Shown: in pieces, positions 24,662 to 36,274 of the stretch
How positions within the stretch are numbered: the stretch's first letter is position 1
Layout of the letters: each line of letters starts with the position of its first letter
Assembly (NCBI GenBank): GCA_000181795.3
Contig: CM012953.1
Span: forward strand, 16,660,168 to 16,724,167
Length of the DNA stretch: 64,000 bases
Source of the DNA: Trichinella spiralis
Lineage: Eukaryota; Nematoda; Enoplea; Trichinellida; Trichinellidae
Reading direction: 5' to 3'
The notes under the pieces: generated by a model
What the model was told of the DNA's origin: nothing
Database searches by the model: none
Seen by the model: only the letters and a program-made list of their open reading frames with translations
Made by a program: the position numbers and the translations under genes

Positions 24662-25933
24662 TTAACCTTGCGCTAAAGAATTCTGTAGCCACCTGCCAAC
24701 GTCGACTTGAGCCGTTTCGTATTGTTTTATGAATGGATGTTCAAGAAGTTGGGCATATTTTGGCCTGAATTTGTAATTTTTTGTCAAACAAGCGGCAATG
24801 AAATCACAGAACGGAACGGAAAATCCATCGGCCGGCTTCAACAACGGTGGCTCGTCTTGGATAATTCTAGTCAGCAGTTCAAAATCGGCGGAACAATTCC
24901 GATAAGGAAATGAGCCGGTCGCCAGTTCGACCAACGACACGCCCAAACTCCATACGTCGGCCCGGATATCGTAGTTGGCATTCAATGGGTCCGGAGGGTC
25001 TATCCTTTCCGGAGCCATGTACGCTACGCAGCCTGCGGTTCGGGTTTTTGCTTTCGAGTCGACCAGTCGCCCAGATATACCGAAATCGCACAGCTTTATC
25101 GTACCGGTCCAATCGAGCAGCATATTCGACGGTTTGACATCCCTGTGAATGATACCCTGCTTTTCTTTCAAATAATGCAGTGCTTTGACAATTGAAACGG
25201 CCATTTTACCCAACATTTGTTCAGGTATGCCAGAGCCCAGTTGTTTGATCAACTTCTCCAAACAAGTGGCCATCAGTTCCATGCAAATCCAAACTTCGCT
25301 GTCCGTAATGAAACAACCGTAACATTGGACAATGTATGGACAGTCATGACTACGCAATACAACGTCCAGATCCATTAAGATGCGCTTGTTCTCTTCTTTG
25401 TTGCCGGAACGACACATCTGCTTCACGGCCATCAGGTGACCAGTTCGTCGAAATCGCATCTTCACTACATGACCACAAGTACCGTGACCAAGCTCGCCGA
25501 GCAGTTCCAAATCAGTCGGCTGCATCTTGTACATTTCACCTGAGCTACAGAAACGAAGCACTCCCGTCTGACGGGTAATTTCAGCCAGACGACGTTCATT
25601 TTCCGCGCTATCCGACTGCCTATTCGGGCTGGGGCCAGTAACCGGAACCATCAAACCCATACCAGTGTCATTCCAATCATGCGACCGTCTTGGCCTGGTC
25701 ACAATACCGTCGTTATTTTCATTTGACAATTTGAAATTCACCGGCGTTGGCTGCTTCTTGCGGTCAAGTGCTAACGGCATTGGTCGTCTTGGCAGTGGAC
25801 TGGTCATGCAGAGGCTTTTGGTCGCGGCGCCATTCACTGAACATTTCTTCTTGTCCGCCGCATCTTGGCGCATTCGTCGGAACTTTCGCTCCAACTCCAA
25901 CAAACGTTGGTGAAATGGAATCGATGAAGACAT
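24662..25933 (-). CDS. MAP2K7: MAP kinase kinase 7 (MKK7/hemipterous/MEK-1 type)
   Basis: Dual-specificity kinase that activates JNK. A single 1272-nt exon encodes 423 residues from ATG 25933. The N-terminal helix (FHQRLLELERKFRRM) resembles that of MKK7. A MAPK docking site, RRPMPLAL near residues 49-56, follows. The kinase domain shows the glycine loop GHGTCGHVV at 149-157, the ATP lysine in MAVKQM at 171, HRDVKPSN at 263-270, DFG at 283-285, and the activation loop SKAKT at 293-297, whose serine and threonine are the MKK7-specific phosphorylation sites. YMAPERIDPPDP is diagnostic of MKK7 rather than MKK3/4/6. The absence of introns contrasts with its neighbours and could reflect retroposition, or simply intron loss. 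It is convergent with BLOS1. Confidence 0.96.
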   Translation of the reverse strand: MSSSIPFHQRLLELERKFRRMRQDAADKKKCSVNGAATKSLCMTSPLPRRPMPLALDRKKQPTPVNFKLSNENNDGIVTRPRRSHDWNDTGMGLMVPVTGPSPNRQSDSAENERRLAEITRQTGVLRFCSSGEMYKMQPTDLELLGELGHGTCGHVVKMRFRRTGHLMAVKQMCRSGNKEENKRILMDLDVVLRSHDCPYIVQCYGCFITDSEVWICMELMATCLEKLIKQLGSGIPEQMLGKMAVSIVKALHYLKEKQGIIHRDVKPSNMLLDWTGTIKLCDFGISGRLVDSKAKTRTAGCVAYMAPERIDPPDPLNANYDIRADVWSLGVSLVELATGSFPYRNCSADFELLTRIIQDEPPLLKPADGFSVPFCDFIAACLTKNYKFRPKYAQLLEHPFIKQYETAQVDVGRWLQNSLAQG

Positions 25934-27883
25934 CCAGCACCGGCTCCTGGCTACCCAGTGGATAGATAAAAAAAAACGAACACCTGTTTATTCATTCACA
26001 TTTTTCATGAATATTACAAACATTTAAACGAAATGTTTGCAAATTACTAACAATACTTGTCAAAACAATCGATTGCAAAGCAACACACACACACATTTAT
26101 ATACTGCTTGTGCTGAACACTTCCAAATGAAATAATTTGTCAATAAATACACAGCAAGTGATGACAAGTTATATGAAACGTGCGATGACTATTGTTTCAT
26201 GCTAGCGTTGTAAATCAAAGCTGCTGAACAAACTTTTCACATACACTTACTTTTGCAAATTATTTCAAAAATTTCAAGTCAGCAATTTAAAAATTTTGAC
26301 AACTTTTAAAAAAATATATAAGCATATTCCATCTTAACAGTAATTCGAAAGATGCTCAAAATTTCGGATAAATCAATGAATAAATTTTATTCAATATAAA
26401 AAAAATCAATAAAATAAACAGGCTATAATAAAGCCTCTTTATACTATTCGCAAATGCAAAACTTTAGCAGAGAAATAAAAAAAAAGCCAAATTAAATTCT
26501 AATTGCAGCGGCAATAAAATAAATTTTAATACAGGTAACAAACATTATCGTGACTATTGCCATTTACAACTATTCGATTAAAAACCATATTTCAAAACAT
26601 TTTCAGCAGTGGGTATTTATAGTATGTATTCAATGATATTTGTATTAATTGAAAACATAGTTTTCATTAAAAAATAACAAAGATTATAAGAAACATAAAT
26701 TAAAAAAATAATTAAAATCATTAAAACTTGATGCATCTGAACATTTTGAGATAAATTTTATTTCATATTAATATTTCAATGTTTGCATTAAACTGATATA
26801 ACAATTACATTAACAATACGCGTATTTTCAAAAGAATTTCACAAATAAAACTAACAGCGTAACATGCAACCACATGGCACCAATATTTAACGTCATATAT
26901 AAAAAATGTTTCAAAATTGCCAATAACAGAAAAAGCAATATTTAGTTAAAAGTAACATTTAACAGCTGATATGAGAACAAACTTCACTATCAATTAATAA
27001 TATTCACCTTTGCGTAAGCTGAATTTTTAATCTGCATTTACAGTACAAAATAACATTACCTTTAAGCCAATCTTAGAAAATGGATCACGTTTTAGTGGAG
27101 AAAAAACATTTGTCGTAAATGTCTCAATACAGATAATTATCTACAGTATTAAAACAATTAGGTTTGCTTATTTATTTTTTACAACAGCAACAACAACAAC
27201 AATAGGCACAGAAGAGAAAAATAATATTACTGAAAATTGGAATTATTAATAACAGCGTGACAGTTGAGCATATCTTACTGATTTACTGAAGAAGTAAAAA
27301 CGTATACTGTAATAAATACAGTAAGCAAGCTGAACTGAAAGCTGGAGTTTTTCTTTACTTCAGATGCAAATTGGGAACACAGTTTTGCGTTTCGGTTCTT
27401 GAATTTATCGAGTTTTTGTAATAAATCATTTTTTAAAATTTAGTTTACGATAATAATGCTGTAATTTCCACAAAATTTTCGTCGTTGCTTAGTGTTTTTT
27501 CTTACATAACTCCACTAAAAGCTGATAGTTTCATTGTTGTGAATTATATTTCCTCTCTAAATCACTACGTTTATATTATTGTTCCATTATTAACGAAATT
27601 ATTGTCTGCTGTTAAAATGCTTTCTTCACTTTAAAATTTTTGAACTATTTGTTAAGCGTTCTATTTACATTTTTTGCAAAAGTTTATGCAGAAAGTTTAT
27701 ATTAAAATACTTATCTAGTAAGCATCCTTTGAATTATTTTATTTCAGATTTTCATTTGATTGTTACCTTTACCAGCCATTCGATATACGAAATTTTGTAT
27801 TAAATGCCAGTGAAATTTTTCAAACACGAAAAAAGAAGTTAATTTTTGTTTTATGCTGATTAGTTTAATTTATTCCAGCAACA
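25934..27883. other. Divergent intergenic region, MKK7 (-) and TIMM10 (+)
   Basis: About 1.95 kb, very AT-rich, with a (CA)n run near 26083-26095 and a (CAA)n run near 27185-27203. I see no gene. Promoters for both flanking genes are expected here. Confidence 0.45.
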
Positions 27884-28222
27884 ATGTCTTCATCTGCCGA
27901 TGCTGTTAACATGCAGATTGTGGCCGATTTGGAAATTGAAATGATGGCTGACCTATACAGGCGGTATTTTCATTATAATATAATTTTTGCTTGTTTTATT
28001 AATTAGGGTTTGTTTGATTTGATGTATTTTAGAATGAGTAGTGCTTGCCAGAAAAAATGCATCCCTACGACTTATAGAGATCCCGATCTCAGTAAAGGTG
28101 AGGCAATTTGTGTTGATCGTTGCGTGGCTAAATATCTCGAAGTTCATGACAAGCTGGGAAAAAAGTTAACTCAACTCACAGCACCGGACGAAAAAGTTTT
28201 GCAAAAATTGCAGCAGCATTGA
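27884..28222 (+). CDS. TIMM10: Mitochondrial import chaperone TIM10 (small Tim), two exons
   Basis: Small Tim protein that chaperones hydrophobic precursors across the mitochondrial intermembrane space in the TIM9-TIM10 hexamer. Exons 27884-27963 and 28033-28222 join in phase 2 to give 89 residues, the usual length (human TIM10 has 90). The twin CX3C pair is intact: CQKKC near residue 32 and CVDRC near residue 57. DLEIEMMADLYRRM at the join and CVAKYLEVHDKLGKKL match TIM10 rather than TIM9 or TIM8. A possible alternative GC donor exists two bases upstream, but only the GT donor after CG keeps the conserved RRM. AATAAA lies at 28274-28279. Confidence 0.95.
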
Positions 28223-29279
28223 TTGCAAAGCACTTCGTTGTTCATTTGTTTTATTGGTTATGTACTTGTTCTGAATAAATTTATGAACTGGATAATTTGT
28301 TTGTATACGGTAACGCAGATGATTCGATTTTGCTAGTATGTACCAAATTTGCAACTTTATTTATAGAGAAAACTTCATTTTTAGTAGTCTTACTGTAACT
28401 ACATGAACGACGTTTTATTTTAAACAAAATGCGGTTGCGCGGACAAGCAAAATTTGTATATTTTTTTCAAAATATAAACCTTTTTTTATATACTTGACAG
28501 AAGTGGGTACAAAGTGGCATTATTTACTGAAATATTTTAGTGTTACCGTAAAGTGTTCTTTTAATTCTATCGAGTTTGTCGTTTTTATCTTACTCAATAT
28601 TTTTGCACTTTGATTGAATTGTTGTTTGATTTTTAATTTTGAAATACTACTGACGAATTTGACAATCACAAAGGATAAGGAAAACAAATTGACATTTAAC
28701 AACTTTTTCGTTTTTTATTCAATTGTACCGTTAAGCAGCAGCGGTAAGCGAGCGCATTTGTTATTAACGCCATTTTTCATTTGTTTGTTTAATATTATAT
28801 CATATGTAATGTATAGCTTTTTATGTGGAGAGTGATTTTTGATTGAAAAGAATTTTGCAATGAAATATTATATAGTAATGTTGAATTTGAGAAATTTAGG
28901 AAATAAAAGCAAGAAAATGAAATGTTGGAAATAAAGTAAATAATACTTATTTGTTTATTGTTTTAAAATAGTTTTGCGGGTGACTTATTTTATAAAATGG
29001 AGAACATTTTCATATTAAAATGAGAAAAATTGAAAAGCATCTTTGCAGTTGCTTGAAGTGTTAAGCGTGACAGTGAAAGATGCAGATTGGATTTAAAATT
29101 ATTGAATAATATTTATGAACGATTTTGTCAAGTTATTTTTCTGAAATGTGAAATTTGAATTTTCATTTGTCACTTTGTAGCGTAGACAGTGTAGATATTT
29201 TCCAAATCAGTTTGATTGATTGGAAAGAATCGCAAGAAAAACTTTTGTTAGCGAAAGCAGGTATATTTTTCACGCAACA
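28223..29279. other. Intergenic between TIMM10 and DIS3
   Basis: About 1 kb, AT-rich. It contains the TIMM10 polyadenylation signal at 28274 and the presumed DIS3 promoter. Nothing else recognised. Confidence 0.45.
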
Positions 29280-32200
29280 ATGTCTGAAGAGGAAGAAGAG
29301 ATGGATGTTCCGATGGTGATTAAAAAGCCATATTTGGATTTGAATTGGAATGTGAAGAATAATTTGTTCAAAGTGCTGAAAACCGTGAATGTTGTGACGA
29401 AAACTGGCCACTTCGTTCGCCTCTGTCGTGAGTTTTACTTACGAGACACCATTGCTTGTAATAGTGCCCTGTGTTCCACGTGTACTATTGCATGCACATC
29501 CATTTTGCCAGCCGATTGTGACACTTATGTCATGCCTGATTTGGATACGGTGATGAATTATTTTGAAATTTTCGAAATGTACAAATTTCGCGGCTTCATC
29601 TACCTGCAGTCAATATGCCAACAGTACGGCCAGTTAATGGGAAGTCGGGCGTGGCGTCGGTTTAAGCAACTTATCGGAAAAGTAGATCGCCAATGTACAC
29701 AATTTTTGAACATATTCTACAAGCGCACTCATGTGCCGAAAAGTGCTGACGAATCTTTGCTGCAGTGGCATCGCCGGCTCGTCGACGAAGCGGCGAAGTT
29801 TTACACTGAACATTTACCTGGCATTCGGCTGATCATTCTGTCTGATTGGTATAAAAATGATTCCCAAGCCCGTTGGGATACACTTTCATTGCTTGATTAC
29901 GTCAAACTGTACCACAAGGACAAGCCCAGTTTGATCATTCAAATTGAAGAGATTGGAAAAAGTTTGAAACCAGCTCATCTGCATGGCAACGTTCTGCAAC
30001 ACCGTTGCAGCGTCACCTATGAACCGTACTGGTCTGATATTGAAAGATCAGGTTCAAAAGGTGATCGTTTTATACAGGGTAAATGTTCGTTTCTTTGTAT
30101 ATTATACGGGTTTTTATTGTCATATTTCTTTTCAGGCAAACTGATGGTTAGCAAACGTTGTCCGAATAATGTCGCTTATGTGTGTTGTAGTTTCGACTCA
30201 GATTGGACAGAAGGTACGGAAGTAGAAGAACCTATGGTCACCGTCAGCGATCAGAGCGACGTGCTCATCGAAGGTATGCGTAATCGCAATCGGGCTGTGC
30301 ATGGTGATTTGGTTATTGTGAAAATTTTGGAAAATTCCAAAATCGCCTCAGACGTCAGTGATGACGTCACGTGTAGTCGGTCATCCGGCATCGTGGTGTC
30401 GGTGGTTCAGCGCCACTGGCGACCATATGTTTGCACGGTGATGACCGGCTCCGGTTGCCTGGCCGTACCTTACGACAGGCGGATTCCGAAAATTCAGCTC
30501 GTCCAAGATAGTTTGCTCTCCTCGACTGGCCAACGAGTTTTGGTTAGCATTGTCGATTGGCCGATCGATTCGGCCCATCCGATTGGACGAATTTTGAAAG
30601 TGATCGGTCCGGTCGGCGAGCTCGAAACCGAAATGAGGTGCATCTTGTACGAGCACCAGCTTCCGGTTGAATCGCCCGCCAATGTTCAGCTAACACAGAC
30701 AGATACTCTTCACTTGAACGGACGTCTGGATCTGAGGCACTCACATCTGGTGTTCAGCATCGATCCTTCCGGCTGTACGGATGTGGATGACGCACTCAGC
30801 GTTCGCGTGCTTGATGAACAAGCTGGAAATCTCGAACTGGGAGTCCACATAGCCGATGTGAGCTATTTTGTGAGTGCCAATTCGGCGATCGATTTGGAAG
30901 CGGCCGAACGCGGTACATCGGTTTACTTGGCGGACCGTCGAATCGACATGCTGCCAGCATGCTTGGCTTCAGACCAATGCTCTTTGCTTAGTGGTATCGA
31001 CCGCTATGCGGTTAGCTTATTCTGGGAACTGGAACCGGTCACTCTGAACGTGGTTGATTTCCATTACAGCCGGTCGGTGATTCGTTCTCGTTACAAGCTC
31101 GAATACGGCGTTGCTCAGCAACTGTTTGACGGTACATTGTCCGACGTTCAACTGATTCGTGCTAGTATTGCAGAATTGGCAAATTTGGATGACGGTCAAT
31201 TGACCATTGCCGTGGAAGGTGCGAATTTCACATTTATGTTTATTTGTTTTTTTTGCAATATTTGTATGTATGTAATGTGCAGATCTAAAGCGGTCGTTGG
31301 CGCATTTGGTCACAATTAGTGCTCATTTGTACAACAGTCGTTGCGGCCTGGCTTTGGAAAGTTCAGAAGTGTCGATCAAAGTAGAGAACGCAGTCAGTGT
31401 GACGGACGTGACAAGCAAGACTTCTCTGCTAATGGAAGATGTAATTGCCGAATGTATGATCTGGGCGAACCATTGGGTTGCCAGGGAAAATTACAAACGT
31501 CTGCCGTTGAAAGCTCTGCTGCGCCGGCATCCGCCGCCACTTGAGCAGAAATTGCAGAAATTGACCACACTGGCGAAAACGGCTGGTCTGCTTGTTGACA
31601 GCAGTTCCAACGTGGCTTTGGCGAAGTCGTTGGAAAATTGCCAACACACTACCGGCAACGCGAAAAGAACGCTTAAGCAGTTGGCCGTTTTTAGCATGGA
31701 ACGAGCGGAATACTTTTGCACCGGCTCGTCTGATTTCCCCTTTTGCAGTCATTACGGCCTTAACCTCGATTATTACACTCACTTTACTTCACCAATAAGA
31801 CGGTAATGCAAATAAATTTTACAAGTGAACAATGTTGAACATTGTGCATTTACTTTTCTTTTTTTATTACTTTTTTATATTGATTGGAATATTTTCTGAT
31901 GCTCTAGTTATGCTGACATTGTAGTACATCGTCAACTGCTTGGCGATGAATCTGCAACAGCTGTGGCCTGTGTAAGCAAGCTGGCAGATATTTGTTTGAC
32001 CGTCAACTCGAAGAACAGGGCGGCCCAGAATGCTCAGCGTGATTCTCAGCGCTACTTTGTGGCCCTGCATCTGACGCAGCAGTTGAAAAATCGTGGCAAG
32101 CTTCTTCTGGAGGCGGTGGTGGTTGGATTCTCAGGTGACGGTCTGAAAGTGATCGACGTGTTGTACGGCATTGTTGGCTTCTGTTTCCTAAGAAACAACG

Positions 32201-32694
32201 AAGGCAGGGTCTGCTTCGTCGGTGAGAACGGCCAAGTGGAATGGTTACCGGGAAGTGTGGACCGTGGAGAAGGGGCGTTGGCCGTCGACTGCGAAAAGGG
32301 CAAACACTGGTACAGACTGTTCGACACGGTGCTTGTCGACATCACTGTTCAACAGTCCGAGTGTCACATGCCAGACTTTCGATTCACGTTGGCCGGCTTG
32401 GCCAAACCAAAGGATGAAGATGAAGAAATTGTGGTGGAAAAAAACCTCGGCCAATTCTGTCGCACTCAGCTGCCTGAACAACTGATAGAAAGCATGACTG
32501 AAATATCATTTGTTGATCAAGCTGATAGGGTTGATTGCAGTTCAGATTTAGAACAAAGAAAAGAAAAGAAAATTCCTAATACCAATATTCCTGCTGCTGC
32601 TGCTGCTGCTGCTAATATTACTACTACTACTAAAACTACGAGTAGTTATCGACTTCGGAGAGAAATTCAATCTCAATTACTCCGACGAAAATAA
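29280..32694 (+). CDS. DIS3: Exosome ribonuclease DIS3/Rrp44, four exons
   Basis: Catalytic 3'-5' exoribonuclease of the RNA exosome. Exons 29280-30078, 30136-31218, 31283-31802 and 31908-32694 give 1062 residues from ATG 29280. Order: CR3-like cysteines (CNSALCSTC), PIN domain, cold-shock domains, RNB domain and S1-like C-terminus. The RNB active site is intact (FSIDPSGCTDVDDAL, then GVHIADVSYFV), as is HFTSPIRRYAD across the third intron. In the PIN domain the first and last acidic positions are kept (MPDLD, ILSDW). The two middle ones are not: Gln replaces Glu in LQSICQQYG, and Arg appears where DIS3 has the NDR aspartate before EAAKFY. Endonuclease activity is therefore doubtful. The C-terminus ends in alanine and threonine runs encoded by (GCT)n and (ACT)n, then basic residues. 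AATAAA is at 32784. Confidence 0.95.
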
Positions 32695-33420
32695 AAGCTA
32701 TCTGGTTAATTGAGTGGACTTCAGTTGGTACTGCAATGGACAAAATTGTTAAATTATGTCAATGTTGATTTTATTTCTTGAATAATAAATAATATTTCAA
32801 AAAACCAAAAAACGAAAACAGAGTCTGTGCTGATTTTCTGATTAAAAATATTCATTTCTCATTTAGACAAAATTCATTGAAAAATGAGGCGTCATGTCAA
32901 GCAAGTAGAAATAAGTGGTTTGGAAGCTGTTTATAATTTTCTTTATTTTTTGAAATGCCAATTAATCCTAATCCGGGCACCTGTCTCCATATGTAGACAC
33001 ATAACACTTTCTCTTTTTTTGATGATCATACTGAAATAATCCACATGTTTGTAGTAGCTAAAATGCTCTGAGGTTACCACATTGATTATTTTTGAATGTG
33101 GTCCATGTTCGTGTGCTTTATGGAATCTGGGATAAAGTTTCTTTGAATTTTATAGAGTAGATTAGTCAAAAAGGGTGTCAACCCCAAAGATAAATACGGT
33201 ATGTTTCATGAGTGTCTGTCAGTGCTCTTAGACCTTCTTGACGTTTGTTTAAGAGTCACTGTTATTAGCTGAATATGTGACAAAAACAGTCAGTTGTTTA
33301 GGCTGCTTTAAAAAGTGGATGAGCGACATCAATTATGCAGCTATTCATTGCTATAAATAATCAGTTCTGATTGCCTCTATTGCATTTTACCATACGTATT
33401 GACCATCTGACCATTTGACC
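32695..33420. other. Intergenic 3' of DIS3
   Basis: Includes the DIS3 polyadenylation signal at 32784-32789. The rest is AT-rich with no gene seen. It may contain the decayed N-terminal half of the piggyBac-like element that follows. Confidence 0.4.
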
Positions 33421-34032
33421 ATTTGAAAAGTATCGTGTGAAGATCAACTGGATATGTGACAAGGAGAATGGTTATACTCTGAAATGTTTGTTATATACTG
33501 GCAGAAGTGGTCTAGCAAGCACCAATGTTGGGCAATTGGCACAGCCATTTGTGAATTCTAACAAAAACGTTTATATGGACTGTTATTTTACATCATATTC
33601 CACTGTGCAACATCTTCTTGAGCATGGCCTTACAGCTGCTATTGGTACAGTATTTGCACATGCTTGCCGTGATGTTCTAGCATGTTCGCGTAAAGCAGCA
33701 CGACGTGATCTTTTACTCTACATTAGCTGTTTATGAGAACAACAAAAAAGTAACGATGATCAATTACGTGCCAAGGAAAAACAGCAATAATGTTCTTCTG
33801 TTGACTTCATGCCACGCAAAGTTGAAAGTAGACAACCAGAGAGATGATAAAAGATCAAATATCATCAATGATTACACTTTTTACAAAGGAGGCGTGGATA
33901 GCATGGATACAAGAATAGAAGACTTTTGCTGTAAAAAAAAGACCAACAGATATATCTTGCTGATGTTGTACTTCATCGTTGAGGTGTGTATCAACAACGG
34001 ATTCTTACTGATGAAGACACAAAGGGGTAGAC
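33421..34032 (+). pseudogene. piggyBac-like transposase fragment, interrupted by a MULE
   Basis: Two adjoining frames show piggyBac transposase blocks: KINWICDKENGY, LYTGRSGL and MDCYFTSYSTVQHLL (the DNFFTS region), then VTMINYVPRKNSNNVLLLTS and the conserved FYKGGVDSMD. A frameshift near 33710 separates the two frames, the N-terminal third is missing, and the reading stops at 34032 where the inverted repeat of the MULE begins. It is a dead DNA transposon gene. No TTAA-flanked ends could be placed. Confidence 0.85.
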
Positions 34033-34205
34033 CCGATTTCCCCTCTGACTCCGCCCACGTTTTTTCAGTAAAATTTCATTGGTTGCTGCTCTGACGCGTG
34101 CCTCTAAATTTCATTTGTTGCCACTCCTTTGCATTTTATTTGTCAAATATTATTTCATTCTATTTGTCAAATTTTATTTCATTCTATTTGTCAAATTTTA
34201 TTTCT
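34033..34205 (+). repeat. MULE terminal inverted repeat, left
   Basis: Matches the reverse complement of 38098-38249, with about ten mismatches by eye. It contains tandem TTTTATTTCATTCTATTTGTC-like units. Confidence 0.8.
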
Positions 34206-36274
34206 AACCTTTAGACTGTTTTATAATAATTCTGTTTTTCTCAGATTGAGGAAAGTAAGAGAATGAAATTACGATGAAAAAATTAAAAAAAAGCAAAACA
34301 AAACAAAACAATACAATACAGATGCAATGCAGCGCAGGACAAATATAATACAATAAACCACCTGAATGGTCGCATTAACCTTTATCTTACCGAATTTTTA
34401 TGCTTTCAGTTTATATTGTATTCAAGGTTTTTCTTCTAATTTAATAATGAATAGAACTGAATTTCCCAAAGGGAACTTCGCCTGCTTTTTCACATTTATA
34501 TGAATGGTTGTCGCTCTAAGAAGTTCCATTTGTTAAATATTCGTTTTCTATCAATGGTAAGTTTTCTAATTCAAAATTTCATTGTTTTTAATTTATGTAT
34601 TCATGGCAGCATAGCTGATAATTTTTCTTCATTTTATGATATCCCATATTTAATTTTTATAGAAAAAACTGAATTTTTTGATTGATATAAAAAAAAGGAG
34701 GTGCTGTTCATATAGACGCAGCGCAACATTAAATGGTGCGAAACAAATAAGTTGATAAAAAGCAAACTTTTGAAAAAAACAGTTATTCTGGTCGGTTCCG
34801 TTTATTGCTTTCATTCTGTTGGCATCATCAAAGTGCTTTACTTTTATCACGCCGAATGCATAAATACTGTTCAGAAGAATCCCAACCCTAACAGTTGCTT
34901 TGCTTGTCAGATAAATTACATTTTAGCTAGCAATTATGTGAGATTTATGCATTAGATACTTTTCCGTTTGTCAGAAAATATTCTGATGATTAGCTAAAGG
35001 CGATTGTAATACAATGGAAAATCAACAAGTGATGAATTGTCCACAGCTGCAGTTGTCAGCTTAAACTAGGCATGGCAACTGCTAATTTGTTAGCATTTAA
35101 ATACTTTTATAATTTCAGGCTGACTGTTCTCTGAAAATCTTTCTTGTTAGCAATCAAAGAATTTTACTTTTAACTTCAGAAAGTTTTTACCTCTTTCGTC
35201 AGTGTTATTGTTTTCCTTTGTATATTTTATTAAAATAAAAAATCTGCAGTATTATTTACAAATCAAAAAACAAATTTATTTATATATTTGGTGTAAATTG
35301 TAAACTTTCTGTTTTTACATCTAGTTTTACCGACTAGTGCGTTGGTGAACACTTGAATTGCCATCTATTTTCATTTCCATTTGCAACCTTTCAATGTATA
35401 TTTCAATGATAACGAAATATTTAAACATTCCGCATCAAAAGCAGCGCCTATGATGTAGCTGATCTGTTTGATGTTGCATTTCAAATTACATTTGAAGTTC
35501 GTTAAGTGAGCATGGATTTTCGAAAGAATTTCCATGCATTTATTCATTATTTTATCGTTTAATTAACTAAAGGGATTTTTTTTGGACAAAATCTTAGGCA
35601 CTTAATCAAGTTCGACTGCATTTTATATAAAATGTATGAACTTCAAATAGGATTTTTCATAGAAACCACAAACCTCATCGAGATGTATAAAAATACATAT
35701 ATGGATGTTTTGTAACAAAAAAAACTTTGCAAATATTAAAGTAAAATTCTTGGATTGCAAATAAGAAAGATTTAAATAAAACACTCCCAGTAAAATCAAG
35801 AAATTAATCAGATGCTAACAATTTAGTAGTTGTCACTCCATGGTTTAGCTGGAAAGCTGCAACTGTGAACAATTTGTCAATTGTGCATTTTCCCGTTGTA
35901 TTAAAATCGCCTTTACCAACATATGTGATATGACGAGAAAAGCGAAGAATGTTTGACAAAGGCATATGCGTGAAATCATGCGTAAAATTAAGTGAAATTG
36001 CGAGCTAACGCGTAACGTTAGCATTAGTGCCATTTGTAACCCGGAAATTGGAAGTGTTGCTACAACATTCCAGATTTTTCTAACAGATTATTCAGTATTC
36101 TGATATTACACCCGGAAGTTTACATCAAATCTAGATAAATTTCAACATGCAACAAATTTATTTACAAACAGTCAGAGCACATTTATGTATATATAATCAG
36201 TAACGAACCGCGTTCTCTCATCTTACCCTTTATCTGCTCTTCGTGCATAACGTTCCTTTGATTTGTCTCATTTC

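Noticed and set aside
29220-29279. 20-codon N-terminal extension of DIS3
   Set aside because: It would begin at TTG; the ATG at 29280 gives a normal start followed by an acidic N-terminus.
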